From the NCBI GenBank assembly GCA_040797845.1, contig JBFNFA010000001.1:531064-595063 (forward strand): a stretch of 64,000 bases of DNA, written 5' to 3'. Of the stretch, positions 8,162 to 17,398 are shown piece after piece; positions within the stretch are counted from its first letter, which is position 1, and the number at the start of each line of letters is the position of its first letter. The notes under the pieces are model-generated. The model searched no databases. It had not been told where the DNA came from and saw only the letters and a program-made list of their open reading frames with translations. Made by a program: the position numbers and the translations under genes. The stretch is from Clostridium_AW sp040797845. GTDB lineage: Bacteria > Bacillota > Clostridia > Clostridiales > Clostridiaceae.

Positions 8162-8210
8162 GCTCACTCCTTTTTCATATACTGACGAATTATATAATAA
8201 CAAATAAAAA

Positions 8211-8245
8211 AAAGACTGTCAAGTAGTTTTACTTAACAGTCTTAA
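8211..8245 (-). terminator. Rho-independent terminator after ftsY
   Basis: On the minus strand AAGACTGT pairs with ACAGTCTT, with an inner AAGT/ACTT pairing, and a run of eight T follows. It begins a few bases after the ftsY stop and ends the smc-ftsY transcript. Confidence 0.88.
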
Positions 8246-8251
8246 ATTTTT

Positions 8252-9163
8252 TTAGAATAATGCTTCTACAAAATCTATTGGGTTGAATTCCTGTAAATCT
8301 TCTAGCCCTTCCCCTACTCCAATAAGTTTTACTGGAATATCTAAAGCGTGTTTAATTGAAATTACTATTCCACCTTTAGCTGTTCCATCTAATTTAGTCA
8401 ATATTATTCCATCTATCTTGCATACTTCCATGAACTGCTTTGCCTGTTGCACAGCATTTTGTCCCGTAGTTGCATCTAAAACTAAATAAGTATGTTTATT
8501 TGCATTAGAGTATTCTCTTTCAATTATTCTATTAATTTTTCCTAATTCGTCCATTAAGTTTTTCTTGTTGTGCAATCTTCCTGCTGTGTCACAAACTAAA
8601 ACATCAGTTCCGCGAGCTTTAGCAGCCTGAATTCCATCATATACTACAGCTGCTGGGTCAGATCCCTCTTGATGTTTAACTATATCTACACCAGCTCTTC
8701 TGCTCCATACCTCAAGTTGATCAATAGCTGCGGCTCTAAAGGTATCCCCTGCAACCATTAAAACTTTATATCCTTCATTTTTAAGTTTGTTAGATATTTT
8801 CCCAATTGATGTAGTCTTTCCAACACCATTAACTCCAACAATAAGCAGTATTTCAGGAGTTTCTTCAGGTATTATAGTACCCTTTTCATCACCTAACATT
8901 TCTACTAGCACTTCTTTTAAACATGGTTTTACTTCGCTTACTTCTTTTATTTTATTTTCTTTTATTTTTTCTTTTAATCTATCAATTATTTCTAAAGATG
9001 TCTCTACGCCTATGTCTGAAGTAATTAATATTTCTTCTAATTCATCAAATAGTTCTTCATCGATTGTTACATATAAATTTAACATTTCGCTTATTTTATC
9101 TGTAAAATTATCTTTAGTCTTTGACAATCCTTCTTTTAGTTTATTAAAAAATCCTCCGAACAT
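8252..9163 (-). CDS. ftsY: Signal recognition particle receptor FtsY
   Basis: FtsY is the SRP receptor GTPase at the membrane. The NG domain shows GVNGVGKTTSIGK (G1, about 110-120), DTAGRLHNK, and TKLDGTAKGG, with GVGEGLEDLQEF at the end. At 303 residues it lacks the long acidic A domain of proteobacterial FtsY, which is normal for Firmicutes. Its ATG shares a base with the smc stop (TAATG), so the two are translationally coupled. A terminator follows it. Confidence 0.97.
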   Translation of the reverse strand: MFGGFFNKLKEGLSKTKDNFTDKISEMLNLYVTIDEELFDELEEILITSDIGVETSLEIIDRLKEKIKENKIKEVSEVKPCLKEVLVEMLGDEKGTIIPEETPEILLIVGVNGVGKTTSIGKISNKLKNEGYKVLMVAGDTFRAAAIDQLEVWSRRAGVDIVKHQEGSDPAAVVYDGIQAAKARGTDVLVCDTAGRLHNKKNLMDELGKINRIIEREYSNANKHTYLVLDATTGQNAVQQAKQFMEVCKIDGIILTKLDGTAKGGIVISIKHALDIPVKLIGVGEGLEDLQEFNPIDFVEALF

Positions 9164-12100
9164 TATACAGCACTCTCCTTTAAATCTATTGAAATAACCT
9201 TTGAAATACCTTTTTCTTCCATAGTAACTCCATATAATACATCACTAGCTTCCATGGTTCCTTTTCTATGAGTAATGACGATAAATTGAACATTACTAGA
9301 AAACGCTTTTAAAAAGTCTGCATATCTTTTAACATTAGCATCATCTAGTGCAGCCTCAATTTCATCTAATATACAAAAAGGCGTAGGTTTCATTTTAAGT
9401 ATTGCAAATAATAAGGCAATAGCAGATAAAACTTTTTCACCACCAGACATTAAGTTTATATTCTGAAGTTTTTTACCTGGTGGTTGAACATTTATCTCAA
9501 TATTTCCATTTAACACATCCTCTGAGGATAGAATTAAATCCGCACTGCCTCCTTTAAATAATTCTTTAAAAGTTTCATCGAATAATTTTCGTAAAATATT
9601 AAAATTATCATTGAAAACTTTTTCCATATTGGTTGTCAATTCTTCAATTAGAAGTAACAACTCTTCTTTCGCTTTAGTCAAATCTTCTTTTTGACTATTT
9701 AAAAAAGTGAATTTCTCTTTTATTTCTTTATATTCTTCTATGGCACCTACATTTACCATCCCTAAAGAAGATATTTTATTTTTTAGTTCATTTATATTTT
9801 TCTTATAACTAGAAATATCCTCAATCTCTTGTTTAAAATCTAATGCTTCATCTAAAGTTAAACCTATTTCTTCATTTAGCTTTAATACTAGATTGTTATT
9901 TTCACTCTCCAATTTAGCTAAATTTACTTGCAATCTATTGTATTCACTTTCTTTTTTGTTTTTCAAGATATAATTTTCTTCAAGCCTACTATGTATTTCG
10001 TTTAGATTGTCTTTGGTTTTTATTATTTCTATTTCTTTATCTTTATAAGTTTCTTCTAACTCTTTTAACAGCTTATTAATAGTATTACATGCTAATTTAT
10101 TGTTATCTATTTTTATTATGTATTCATTAATATTATCAGTTCCCTTAGCTATGTTTTCTTCTAATTGCAAATGTTTATAGTTTAGTTCATCTATTTCTTT
10201 ATCTAATCTTACTAGCTCCTTTAATTTACCAGCTATTATTTCATCTATTTGAGCTTTTCTTATTTTTTCTTCGGTAAGTTTATCTTTGAAATTGTTTATT
10301 TTTTCTTCATAAGTTTTTAATGAACTTTCCATATTCACTATACTACTTGAGTTTTCTTCTTCTTTTGACTTTAGTTGTGTTAAGTAAAATGTTTTTTCAT
10401 CTATAGATTTTTTATTTTTTTCTATATCCTCTTTTACTTTTTCAACCTCTGTATTCCACACATCAAGTCTGTTCTTTAATTTTATATTTTCATTTTGTAT
10501 ATTTGATAATTTCTCTTTTAATTTTGCTTCTTCAATATTCTCGCCATATATTAAATCTTTTAGGTTCATACATTCTTCATCAAGTTTTTTTAAACTTCCC
10601 CTATAAGTTGCAATCAAATCTTGCGTTTCTTTTATAGATACAGATAAACTATCTATATTTTCCTTCATTTCTTCTATTTCTCTTTTTCTTCCTATAACAC
10701 TGGTGTTTTTAGATTTTGAAACGCTTCCACCAGTTAAAGATCCACCTACATTTATTACTTCTCCAGATAAAGTTACAATTTTATAGCTGTAATCAGTAAC
10801 CTTGGCTATATTAAGAGCGCTATCCATGTCATTACATATGATAGTTCTTCCTAAAGCAAATTCTATAGCGTTTTTAAATTTGCTATCATATTTTAATAAT
10901 TGACTTCCTATACCTAAGTATCCTTCTATATTAGTCACGTTATTTTTTAGATTAACACTTCTACCTTTAATAATATTTAATGGTAAAAAAGTTGCTCTAC
11001 CTAGGTTATTTTTCTTTAAATGCTCTATCAATATTCTACTTATTTTTTCATCTGGAGTTATTATATGAGAAATAGATGCTCCTAGTGCTATTTCTATAGC
11101 TGTTTCATATTTTTTTTCAACCTCAATTATCTCACCCAAAACAAAAGTATTTCCATAGGCTTCCTTAATTATTCCTTTACTAATATGTCTCATAATACTT
11201 TTAACAGATTTGTTATATCCTTCATAGGAGTTTTGAAGACTAGTTAATAAAGTATAATTTGCTTCTAACCCATTATACTTATTGTTATAAACTCTTAGCT
11301 TGTTTTCATTCTCAGATAATAGACCTTTCAAATTATCCATTTCTTTTTTATGTTTTTTAATTAAAGCTTCATATTCTAATATTTTAGCACCGCTCTTTAC
11401 TAATTCTTCATCAATAATTTTTGCGGTATTGTTATTTATCTTTAATGAATTTATACTACTCTCATAAGAAGATTTTAGATTATCTTTTTTATTATTTAAA
11501 ATCTCAATATTATTTTCAATTATTGAAACTTGATTATTAACATTAGAAATAGAGCTTAATATTTCAATTTGCTCACTTTTATATTTTTTTATATTTGCAA
11601 GTCCTTCCTCAATAGATGAGTTTAGGTTAATTATCTGAGTTTCATATTCTACAATAGTGCCATTTAATTTTTTTTGCTCCTGTTGAAGATTACTTGCTTT
11701 AGTTTCCTCTTCATCTTTACTTTCTTTAATGATCTGTATCTTTTTTTCTACTGTATCTATTTCTTTTGTTGAACTTTCAATAAGTATTTTTGCATTGCTT
11801 ATTCTCTCTTGTAGAATATTTATTTCATTTAGTAAAGAACTTTCTTCTTCTTTTTTTAAATAGTATTGATTTTTTTCTTTAGAAATTAAACTATCCAATT
11901 CTTCTAATTTCTTATTCCAATTATTTATATCATTTTTATAATTAAGTTCCTTTGATTCTAATAAATTAAGCTCTTCTTTAAATTTATTTGTATTAGATAA
12001 TACACTGTCAATCTCCTTAGTGACAGTATCTAAGCTATGCATTATTATATTTATTTCTTTACACTTCAATTCATTGCTTAGAGTTAAAAAAGTTTTGGCT

Positions 12101-12732
12101 TTTTCACTTTCTATCTTTAATGGTTCTAATCTTTCCTCATAGGTAGATAGTATATCCTTTATTCTAGTTAAATTTACTTCAGTATTTTCTAGCTTTTTTT
12201 CTCCTTCTTCTTTCCTTTTTTTAAATTTTACTATACCAGCTGCTTCTTCTAATAAAGACCTTCTTTCTTCTGGTTTTCCGCTTAATATGGCATCTATCTT
12301 GCCTTGTCCTATAATTGAATATCCTTCTTTTCCTATACCTGTATCCATAAAAAGTTCTTGTATATCTTTTAATCTACATTGAGTATTATTTATATAATAT
12401 TCGCTATCACCAGAACGATATATTCTTCTAGATACCGTTACATCATTATAGTCTAAAGGCAATTCACCACTAGAATTATCTAAAGTTAGGGAGACTTGCG
12501 CTAAACCTAAGGGCTTTCTAAATTGTGTTCCAGCGAAGATTACATCCTCCATCTTACCTCCCCTTAAAGTTTTAACGCTTTGTTCTCCTAAAACCCATCT
12601 TATAGCATCAGATATATTACTCTTCCCACTGCCATTAGGTCCTACTATAGCAGTTATACCTTCTTTAAAGTTTAATTCCGTTTTATTAATAAAGGATTTA
12701 AAACCTCTAATTTCAATTGATTTTAATTGCAT
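9163..12732 (-). CDS. smc: Chromosome segregation protein SMC
   Basis: SMC dimers form the core of bacterial condensin with ScpA and ScpB. The 1189 residues show Walker A GPNGSGKSN (about 32-40), two long coiled coils rich in E, K, L and N, a globular hinge (about 510-680), the ABC signature LMSGGEK and Walker B FCILDEIEAALDD near the C-terminus. Both ATPase halves and the hinge glycines (GGSLTGGS) are present, so it appears intact. It follows a 32-codon membrane-protein gene and is coupled to ftsY. Confidence 0.98.
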   Translation of the reverse strand: MQLKSIEIRGFKSFINKTELNFKEGITAIVGPNGSGKSNISDAIRWVLGEQSVKTLRGGKMEDVIFAGTQFRKPLGLAQVSLTLDNSSGELPLDYNDVTVSRRIYRSGDSEYYINNTQCRLKDIQELFMDTGIGKEGYSIIGQGKIDAILSGKPEERRSLLEEAAGIVKFKKRKEEGEKKLENTEVNLTRIKDILSTYEERLEPLKIESEKAKTFLTLSNELKCKEINIIMHSLDTVTKEIDSVLSNTNKFKEELNLLESKELNYKNDINNWNKKLEELDSLISKEKNQYYLKKEEESSLLNEINILQERISNAKILIESSTKEIDTVEKKIQIIKESKDEEETKASNLQQEQKKLNGTIVEYETQIINLNSSIEEGLANIKKYKSEQIEILSSISNVNNQVSIIENNIEILNNKKDNLKSSYESSINSLKINNNTAKIIDEELVKSGAKILEYEALIKKHKKEMDNLKGLLSENENKLRVYNNKYNGLEANYTLLTSLQNSYEGYNKSVKSIMRHISKGIIKEAYGNTFVLGEIIEVEKKYETAIEIALGASISHIITPDEKISRILIEHLKKNNLGRATFLPLNIIKGRSVNLKNNVTNIEGYLGIGSQLLKYDSKFKNAIEFALGRTIICNDMDSALNIAKVTDYSYKIVTLSGEVINVGGSLTGGSVSKSKNTSVIGRKREIEEMKENIDSLSVSIKETQDLIATYRGSLKKLDEECMNLKDLIYGENIEEAKLKEKLSNIQNENIKLKNRLDVWNTEVEKVKEDIEKNKKSIDEKTFYLTQLKSKEEENSSSIVNMESSLKTYEEKINNFKDKLTEEKIRKAQIDEIIAGKLKELVRLDKEIDELNYKHLQLEENIAKGTDNINEYIIKIDNNKLACNTINKLLKELEETYKDKEIEIIKTKDNLNEIHSRLEENYILKNKKESEYNRLQVNLAKLESENNNLVLKLNEEIGLTLDEALDFKQEIEDISSYKKNINELKNKISSLGMVNVGAIEEYKEIKEKFTFLNSQKEDLTKAKEELLLLIEELTTNMEKVFNDNFNILRKLFDETFKELFKGGSADLILSSEDVLNGNIEINVQPPGKKLQNINLMSGGEKVLSAIALLFAILKMKPTPFCILDEIEAALDDANVKRYADFLKAFSSNVQFIVITHRKGTMEASDVLYGVTMEEKGISKVISIDLKESAV

Positions 12733-12747
12733 ACTGTCACTCTCTCC

Positions 12748-12846
12748 CTATCTTATGAACATAGTAGGAACTAAACTCAAAATAAATGCAGCTAAAACTA
12801 TATAAACCATTATTTTTTGTATTTTTTCTCTTTTATGTTTTTTCAT
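12748..12846 (-). CDS. DUF4044-like small membrane protein (32 aa)
   Basis: A 32-codon ORF begins MKKHKREKIQKIMVYIV, has a hydrophobic helix (about 13-30) and ends TMFIR. GAGGTG lies seven bases upstream of the ATG. The basic N-terminus followed by one membrane helix and the length resemble the DUF4044 family of tiny Firmicute proteins. It lies 15 bases before smc and after spoVS, probably in the smc transcript. The function is unknown. It is below usual gene-calling limits. Confidence 0.7.
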   Translation of the reverse strand: MKKHKREKIQKIMVYIVLAAFILSLVPTMFIR

Positions 12847-12921
12847 CTAACTCACCTCAAATATATTTCAATTAACATTATATAAGTTTATAATATACTC
12901 ATAAAAATATCAATCCAAAAA

Positions 12922-12950
12922 TAAAAACCATGCTGTAGCACGGTTTTTAT
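12922..12950 (-). terminator. Rho-independent terminator after spoVS
   Basis: AAAACCRTGCT-type arms pair around a two-base loop, followed on the minus strand by TTTTTATTTT. It sits about 20 bases past the spoVS stop. Confidence 0.85.
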
Positions 12951-12968
12951 TTTATATACATATATAAA

Positions 12969-13229
12969 TTATCTTGGTTCTACTATAAATTTAATAGCCG
13001 TTCTTTCTTCCCCCTCAATGCTTACTTCTGAAAATGCCGGTACAACTACTAAATCGATTCCATTTGGTGCTACAAATCCCCTTGTTATTGCAATTGCTTT
13101 TACTGCTTGGTTTACAGCACCTGCACCTACAGCTTGAATTTCAGCAGAACTCTTTTCTTTAATGGCTGCAGCCAATGCACCTGCTACTGATTTTGGTTCT
13201 GATTGAGCTGATACCTTTAATATTTCCAT
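12969..13229 (-). CDS. spoVS: Stage V sporulation protein S
   Basis: SpoVS is an Alba-like small protein that affects the switch from division to sporulation and coat assembly. The 86 residues start MEILKVSAQSEPKSVAGALA and contain AVGAGAVNQAVKAIAI; the family is nearly invariant in length and sequence. A GGGGAGGAG ribosome binding site precedes it and a terminator follows, so it is likely a single-gene unit with its own promoter inside the rnc-smc block. Confidence 0.97.
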   Translation of the reverse strand: MEILKVSAQSEPKSVAGALAAAIKEKSSAEIQAVGAGAVNQAVKAIAITRGFVAPNGIDLVVVPAFSEVSIEGEERTAIKFIVEPR

Positions 13230-13309
13230 AGATAACTCCTCCCCATAAATACATTAAAAATTAAGTACAATGTTATTTTATATAATTTATATATTCTATA
13301 GTATTTATT

Positions 13310-14398
13310 CTATAAATTTCTAAAATTTCCTTCTTTATATTTTTGCCAAATATATGTAGTAATCGACATACTATGTTCTTCTTCATTTAACCATATTTTT
13401 AATGTATCTTTGTCTAAACTTTCATCTGCAATTACTTTAATTGTAGGGAGTTCTAATTTATTTAGCATATCCTTATAATATTGCTTTTTATTGCTATATA
13501 GCTTAGATAAGCTTTTATTATTTATAGCTATCTTTATTGAAAAAGCTTTCTTATCTAGTAAAAATTCATATATCATATCGTTGAGTATACTGCTTTCTAC
13601 TAACTCTCTAAAAGCAGGATGAAATGGTCCTTCTACTATCTCTTTTCCAACGTTTATTTCCTCTGTAGGTTGCAATCCAACTCTTATAACATTAATTCCA
13701 TTAGCTAATAGCATTTCATATATAATTTTAGATATTTCTACTCCTTCTTCTAAAGTGTATGGTATATAAGTTTTATCCCTATACATAATCTCCATAGGGG
13801 TATTCTTAACTACAAGTGAAGGATAAATTCTACATAACTCTGGTCTTAAACTTATTATTTTTTTTGTAGTTTCTATATCTTTTTTAAAATTATCCATTGG
13901 AAGCCCTAACATAATTTGATGACCTAGTGTAAATCCATACTCTTTTATAAGTTGTGATGCTCTTATTACATCCTCTTCTGTATGTCCCCGTCCTGAATGT
14001 CTTAGCACTTCATCATCCATGGATTGAACACCTAATTCGATAATATCTACGCTATATTTTTTTAAGTTATCTAATATAGTATTATCTATATAATCTGGTC
14101 TAGTTGATAGCCTTATGTATTGTATACGACCCATATTTTTATATTTTTTAGCTACACTTAATAGTTTTCTTTGCTTATCAATATCTATAGCTGTAAAAGT
14201 ACCTCCAAAGAAAGAAACCTCGATAATTGAATTATTGCCGTCTATAGTATTTAGATATGTATTTATAATATCTTCAGCATATTTTTCATCTACCTCAATT
14301 ACATTGCCTGTTATAGCATTTTGGTTGCAAAATACGCAATTATGGGGACAGCCTTCATGAGGTACAAAGATAGGTATTATATAATGTTTTTTATTCAT
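13310..14398 (-). CDS. Radical SAM protein, Elp3/YhcC-like
   Basis: The N-terminus carries the 4Fe-4S radical SAM motif CPHNCVFCNQ (Cys17, Cys21, Cys24 approximately), preceded by IPIFVPHEG. Further radical SAM features are VSFFGGTFTA and IELGVQSMDD, seen in the Elp3-type radical SAM branch (COG1243-like). The acetyltransferase half of true Elp3 is absent at 362 residues. The substrate is unknown; a tRNA or protein modification is possible. Its start overlaps the end of rnc by eight bases, indicating coupling, and clostridia often keep this gene between rnc and smc. Confidence 0.85.
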   Translation of the reverse strand: MNKKHYIIPIFVPHEGCPHNCVFCNQNAITGNVIEVDEKYAEDIINTYLNTIDGNNSIIEVSFFGGTFTAIDIDKQRKLLSVAKKYKNMGRIQYIRLSTRPDYIDNTILDNLKKYSVDIIELGVQSMDDEVLRHSGRGHTEEDVIRASQLIKEYGFTLGHQIMLGLPMDNFKKDIETTKKIISLRPELCRIYPSLVVKNTPMEIMYRDKTYIPYTLEEGVEISKIIYEMLLANGINVIRVGLQPTEEINVGKEIVEGPFHPAFRELVESSILNDMIYEFLLDKKAFSIKIAINNKSLSKLYSNKKQYYKDMLNKLELPTIKVIADESLDKDTLKIWLNEEEHSMSITTYIWQKYKEGNFRNL

Positions 14399-15092
14399 TT
14401 TTTTCCTCCATGTTCTTTACTGCTTCTTTAGCTGCATTTTGTTCAGCTTCTTTCTTGCTGTATCCAGTGCCTGATCCTAATATTTTATCTTCAATCATCA
14501 CTTCTGTATAAAACTTTCGTCTATGCGGAGGCCCCTCGTATTTTACTAAATTGTAATTTATATTAATCTCACCATTTTCCTGCAATTTTTCTTGAAGTTT
14601 AGTTTTATAATCTAATACTATTTCATCGCTCATTGCTCTATCAATTATTGCTCTAAAATTAGAGAGTATAAAAGGTTTTGCAAAATCTATTCCCCTATCG
14701 AGATAAATAGCAGCTATTATAGCCTCAACACAATCAGCTAAAATTGACACTCTCTCTCGCCCACCTGTGAGCTCTTCGCCTTTACTCATATTTATGTATT
14801 TACCTAATTGCCACTTTTGAGCAATATCAAATAGCGAGTTTTCACAAACTATCAAAGCTCTTTTTCTCGATAGCTCTCCTTCGGATTTATCTAAATAATT
14901 AAGGTATAGATATTCCGTAATTACCAGCTGCAATACAGAGTCGCCGAGAAATTCTAATCGCTCGTTAAATTCAATATTTTTCTTTTGATTTGCATAGGAA
15001 CTATGAGTTATAGCAGTAAAGAGTAAGTTTTCATCTTTGAAAATAACTCCTAATTTATATTCTATTTCTTTAACTTGTCGTCTTTTGTCCAT
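14391..15092 (-). CDS. rnc: Ribonuclease III
   Basis: RNase III cuts double-stranded RNA, including rRNA precursors. The catalytic domain has NERLEFLGDSVLQLVI (about 43-58) and the acidic residues near ILADCVEAIIAA. The C-terminal double-stranded RNA-binding domain ends SGTGYSKKEAEQNAAKEAV. The length of 233 is normal. It sits between acpP and the radical SAM gene, as in most Firmicutes. Confidence 0.97.
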   Translation of the reverse strand: MDKRRQVKEIEYKLGVIFKDENLLFTAITHSSYANQKKNIEFNERLEFLGDSVLQLVITEYLYLNYLDKSEGELSRKRALIVCENSLFDIAQKWQLGKYINMSKGEELTGGRERVSILADCVEAIIAAIYLDRGIDFAKPFILSNFRAIIDRAMSDEIVLDYKTKLQEKLQENGEININYNLVKYEGPPHRRKFYTEVMIEDKILGSGTGYSKKEAEQNAAKEAVKNMEEKNE

Positions 15093-15184
15093 GTTTTTAT
15101 TAACTCCTTTTTCAGAGTTTATTATTCAATTTGACATATTATTAATAATTTATGGCTAATTCAATAATAAACAAATATAAATTT

Positions 15185-15212
15185 AAATCCCCGTTTAATA
15201 CGGGGATTTTTT
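15185..15212 (-). terminator. Hairpin terminator after acpP
   Basis: AATCCCCGT pairs with ACGGGGATT across a five-base loop just beyond the acpP stop. The T tract is better on the plus strand than on the minus strand (ATTTAAATTT), so on the acpP side it may be incomplete and allow some read-through into rnc. Confidence 0.7.
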
Positions 15213-15214
15213 AA

Positions 15215-15448
15215 TTACTCTTCAACGTTAGCTTTTATGTAATCTACCACATCACCAACTGTGGAAATTTTTTCAGCTTCTTCATCTGGTATTTCTAAAT
15301 CAAATTCAGTTTCTAGTGCCATTATTAATTCAACAACATCTAGTGAATCTGCTCCTAAATCATCTATAAATGAAGAGTCCATTGTAATTTCCTCTGAGCC
15401 TATTCCTAATTGTTCAGAAATTATATTTTTAACTTTTTTAAATATCAT
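15215..15448 (-). CDS. acpP: Acyl carrier protein
   Basis: ACP carries growing acyl chains on a phosphopantetheine arm. The 77-residue protein is acidic and contains GADSLDVVELIM, whose serine (about 36) is the attachment site. It follows plsX by about 40 bases and a ribosome binding site GGGGAGGTG precedes the ATG. A hairpin follows. Confidence 0.97.
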   Translation of the reverse strand: MIFKKVKNIISEQLGIGSEEITMDSSFIDDLGADSLDVVELIMALETEFDLEIPDEEAEKISTVGDVVDYIKANVEE

Positions 15449-15489
15449 TATTATTTCACCTCCCCGAAAAATCGTATATTTAGATAATA

Positions 15490-16518
15490 TTATATAATAT
15501 CCATAGCGTCAATATTTTGGATATGATTTGACTTTATAATCTCTTCTTTAATATTATTTATGATGTTATTATTATGAAAAATTATACATTGTTTTATTGC
15601 GTTTTTAAAAGCCAAACTATCAGAAGAGCCGTGAGCTTTAACACATATGCCATCTACTCCTAAAAATGCTGCTCCTCCATACTCTTTATAATTGAATTTT
15701 TTCTTTATGTTTTTAAAAGCAGGCTTTAATAATAGCCCTCCAACCTTACCTAAAGTTGAAGCTGTTATTTCATCCTTTAAAACATCAAATAAGGTAGCTG
15801 CAGTTCCTTCAAACATTTTTAGAACAGTGTTCCCAGTAAACCCATCACAAACTAAAACATTTACATCCCCTTTAGGAATCTCTCTAGGTTCTATATTGCC
15901 CACAAAGTTCAATCCTGATTCCTTAAGTAATGAATAAGTAGCTTTTGTTAGTTCATTTCCCTTTTCTTCTTCTGTTCCTATGTTTATTAAACCAACTGAT
16001 GGATTTTCAACTTTTAAGATTTTTTCAAAATATATTTTACCCATCAGCGCAAATTGAAGTAAGTTCTTAGGCTTACACTCTGCGTTAGCTCCCACATCTA
16101 TGACCATAAAAGGAGCATTTTTACCAGGCATAACAGGTGCTAAAGCAGGTCTGTCTATTCCTTTTATTCTTCCTACTATAAAAAGTGCTCCAGCCATAAA
16201 AGCTCCTGTACTTCCTGCTGAAATAATGCCATGTGCTTCCTTTTGTTTAACTAAATTCAATGCCTTAACTAAGCTTGAATCTTTTTTTCTTCTAATGGCC
16301 ATAACAGGAGGTTCATTTGGATCTATAACTTCTTTAGCATCTACAACTGATATTTTATTTGTGTCGTATTTATATTTATGTAATTCTTTGAGAATTAATT
16401 CTTCATTTCCTGTAATTATTATTTTTATATCATTAAATTCTTTTATAGCTTCAACACAACCTAAAACAACTTCACTCGGTGCAAAGTCTCCTCCCATGCC
16501 ATCAACTGCAATTATCAT
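15490..16518 (-). CDS. plsX: Phosphate acyltransferase PlsX
   Basis: PlsX converts acyl-ACP to acyl-phosphate, the donor for PlsY in phospholipid synthesis. The 342 residues begin MIIAVDGMGGDFAP and contain SAGSTGAFMAGALFIVGRI, GANAECKP, and VCDGFTGNTVLK, all family features. No FapR gene or clear FapR operator is seen upstream; the gene follows rpmF, the common clostridial arrangement. Confidence 0.97.
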   Translation of the reverse strand: MIIAVDGMGGDFAPSEVVLGCVEAIKEFNDIKIIITGNEELILKELHKYKYDTNKISVVDAKEVIDPNEPPVMAIRRKKDSSLVKALNLVKQKEAHGIISAGSTGAFMAGALFIVGRIKGIDRPALAPVMPGKNAPFMVIDVGANAECKPKNLLQFALMGKIYFEKILKVENPSVGLINIGTEEEKGNELTKATYSLLKESGLNFVGNIEPREIPKGDVNVLVCDGFTGNTVLKMFEGTAATLFDVLKDEITASTLGKVGGLLLKPAFKNIKKKFNYKEYGGAAFLGVDGICVKAHGSSDSLAFKNAIKQCIIFHNNNIINNIKEEIIKSNHIQNIDAMDII

Positions 16519-16613
16519 AAAGGTTCACATCCTTTCAAACGAAGTCATACTTCTCTAGGTCAAAAGTATATATCAAAATTTTACTAATTACAATACAAAG
16601 TAGTTTAAAAAAA

Positions 16614-16640
16614 TAAAAGAAAGTCTAAAGACTTTCTTTA
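16614..16640 (-). terminator. Rho-independent terminator after rpmF
   Basis: AAAGAAAGTC/GACTTTCTTT arms enclose a four-base loop and are followed by a T tract on the minus strand. The stem overlaps the rpmF stop codon. Confidence 0.85.
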
Positions 16641-16820
16641 TTTTTCAGTTGAAACAACTTCTTTACCTTTATAATATCCACAGCTTTTACATATTCTATG
16701 TGCAAGCTTCATTTCGTGACACTGAGGACATTCTACTATTCCTGGTGCACTTAACTTAAAAGTTTGAGCTCTTCTTGAATCTCTTTTAGATTTTGAAGTT
16801 TTTCTCGCTGGATTTCCCAC
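16638..16820 (-). CDS. rpmF: 50S ribosomal protein L32, zinc-binding form
   Basis: L32 is a small 50S protein. The zinc ribbon is intact (CPQC...CKSC), the C+ form. The start is the GTG at 16820 giving MGNPARKTSKSKRD, because GGAGGTG lies six bases upstream and the family starts GNP; an earlier in-frame GTG is part of the ribosome binding site itself. The product is 60 residues. It follows yceD with a 13-base gap, the common yceD-rpmF-plsX order. Confidence 0.95.
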   Translation of the reverse strand: MGNPARKTSKSKRDSRRAQTFKLSAPGIVECPQCHEMKLAHRICKSCGYYKGKEVVSTEK

Positions 16821-16833
16821 AGTAAACACCTCC

Positions 16834-17331
16834 TTAATTAGATGAAAAGAAATCTTTAAGCTTTGCTAATCGTGGATCAATATTATTTTCACCGCAATTA
16901 CATGCAGAATCATTAAGGTTTACTCCACAATCTGGGCATAAACCCTTACATTCCTCATTACAAAGCATTTTGATTGGTAATGATACAATAATATTATTCT
17001 CTATTATTTCAGTAATGTCAATAACATCACCTTCAATAAAGATGTAATCATCATCTTTATTTTCCTCTTTAGATAATTTTTCCTCAATAGGAATTTCCAC
17101 TTTCTTAGCAAATTTAACTAAGCATCTTGAACATGTAAGCTCAAGTGTGGTTGTGACAGTACCATTAAGGCTTATTGTATCTCCTATTAAATTAAATTCA
17201 CCTTTAAGTTTAACAGGCTTTAGAAATGCTATGTATTCGCTACCATCATAGAATCCCTTTTCCTCCATGGTAATATCTATATCCTTTTTAATAACTTTTC
17301 TTTTTAATAAATCGGATAAATCAACTATCAT
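16834..17331 (-). CDS. yceD: DUF177/YceD family protein
   Basis: The YceD family lies next to rpmF in most bacteria and is linked to 23S rRNA and L32 metabolism, though its action in Firmicutes is unclear. The ATG at 17331 (MIVDLSDLL) is chosen for its GAGGTGAGT and family fit; a start 20 codons earlier has no support. The 165-residue protein has CSRCL in the middle and a C-terminal CNEECKGLCPDCGVNLN cluster that probably binds a metal. Confidence 0.92.
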   Translation of the reverse strand: MIVDLSDLLKRKVIKKDIDITMEEKGFYDGSEYIAFLKPVKLKGEFNLIGDTISLNGTVTTTLELTCSRCLVKFAKKVEIPIEEKLSKEENKDDDYIFIEGDVIDITEIIENNIIVSLPIKMLCNEECKGLCPDCGVNLNDSACNCGENNIDPRLAKLKDFFSSN

Positions 17332-17398
17332 ATTACTCACCTCAATGCTATAGCCACAATTTATTATATAAAGATGATGATTAAAAGTCAAGATTTAT

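Noticed and set aside
8787..9197. 136-codon plus-strand ORF opposite ftsY
   Set aside because: Shadow of ftsY; Ser/Phe-rich composition and no ribosome binding site.
16100..16558. 152-codon plus-strand ORF opposite plsX
   Set aside because: Shadow of plsX with no ribosome binding site.
16519..16637. A FapR operator upstream of plsX
   Set aside because: I saw no close match to the TTAGTACCTGGTACTAA-type palindrome, and no fapR gene is nearby.
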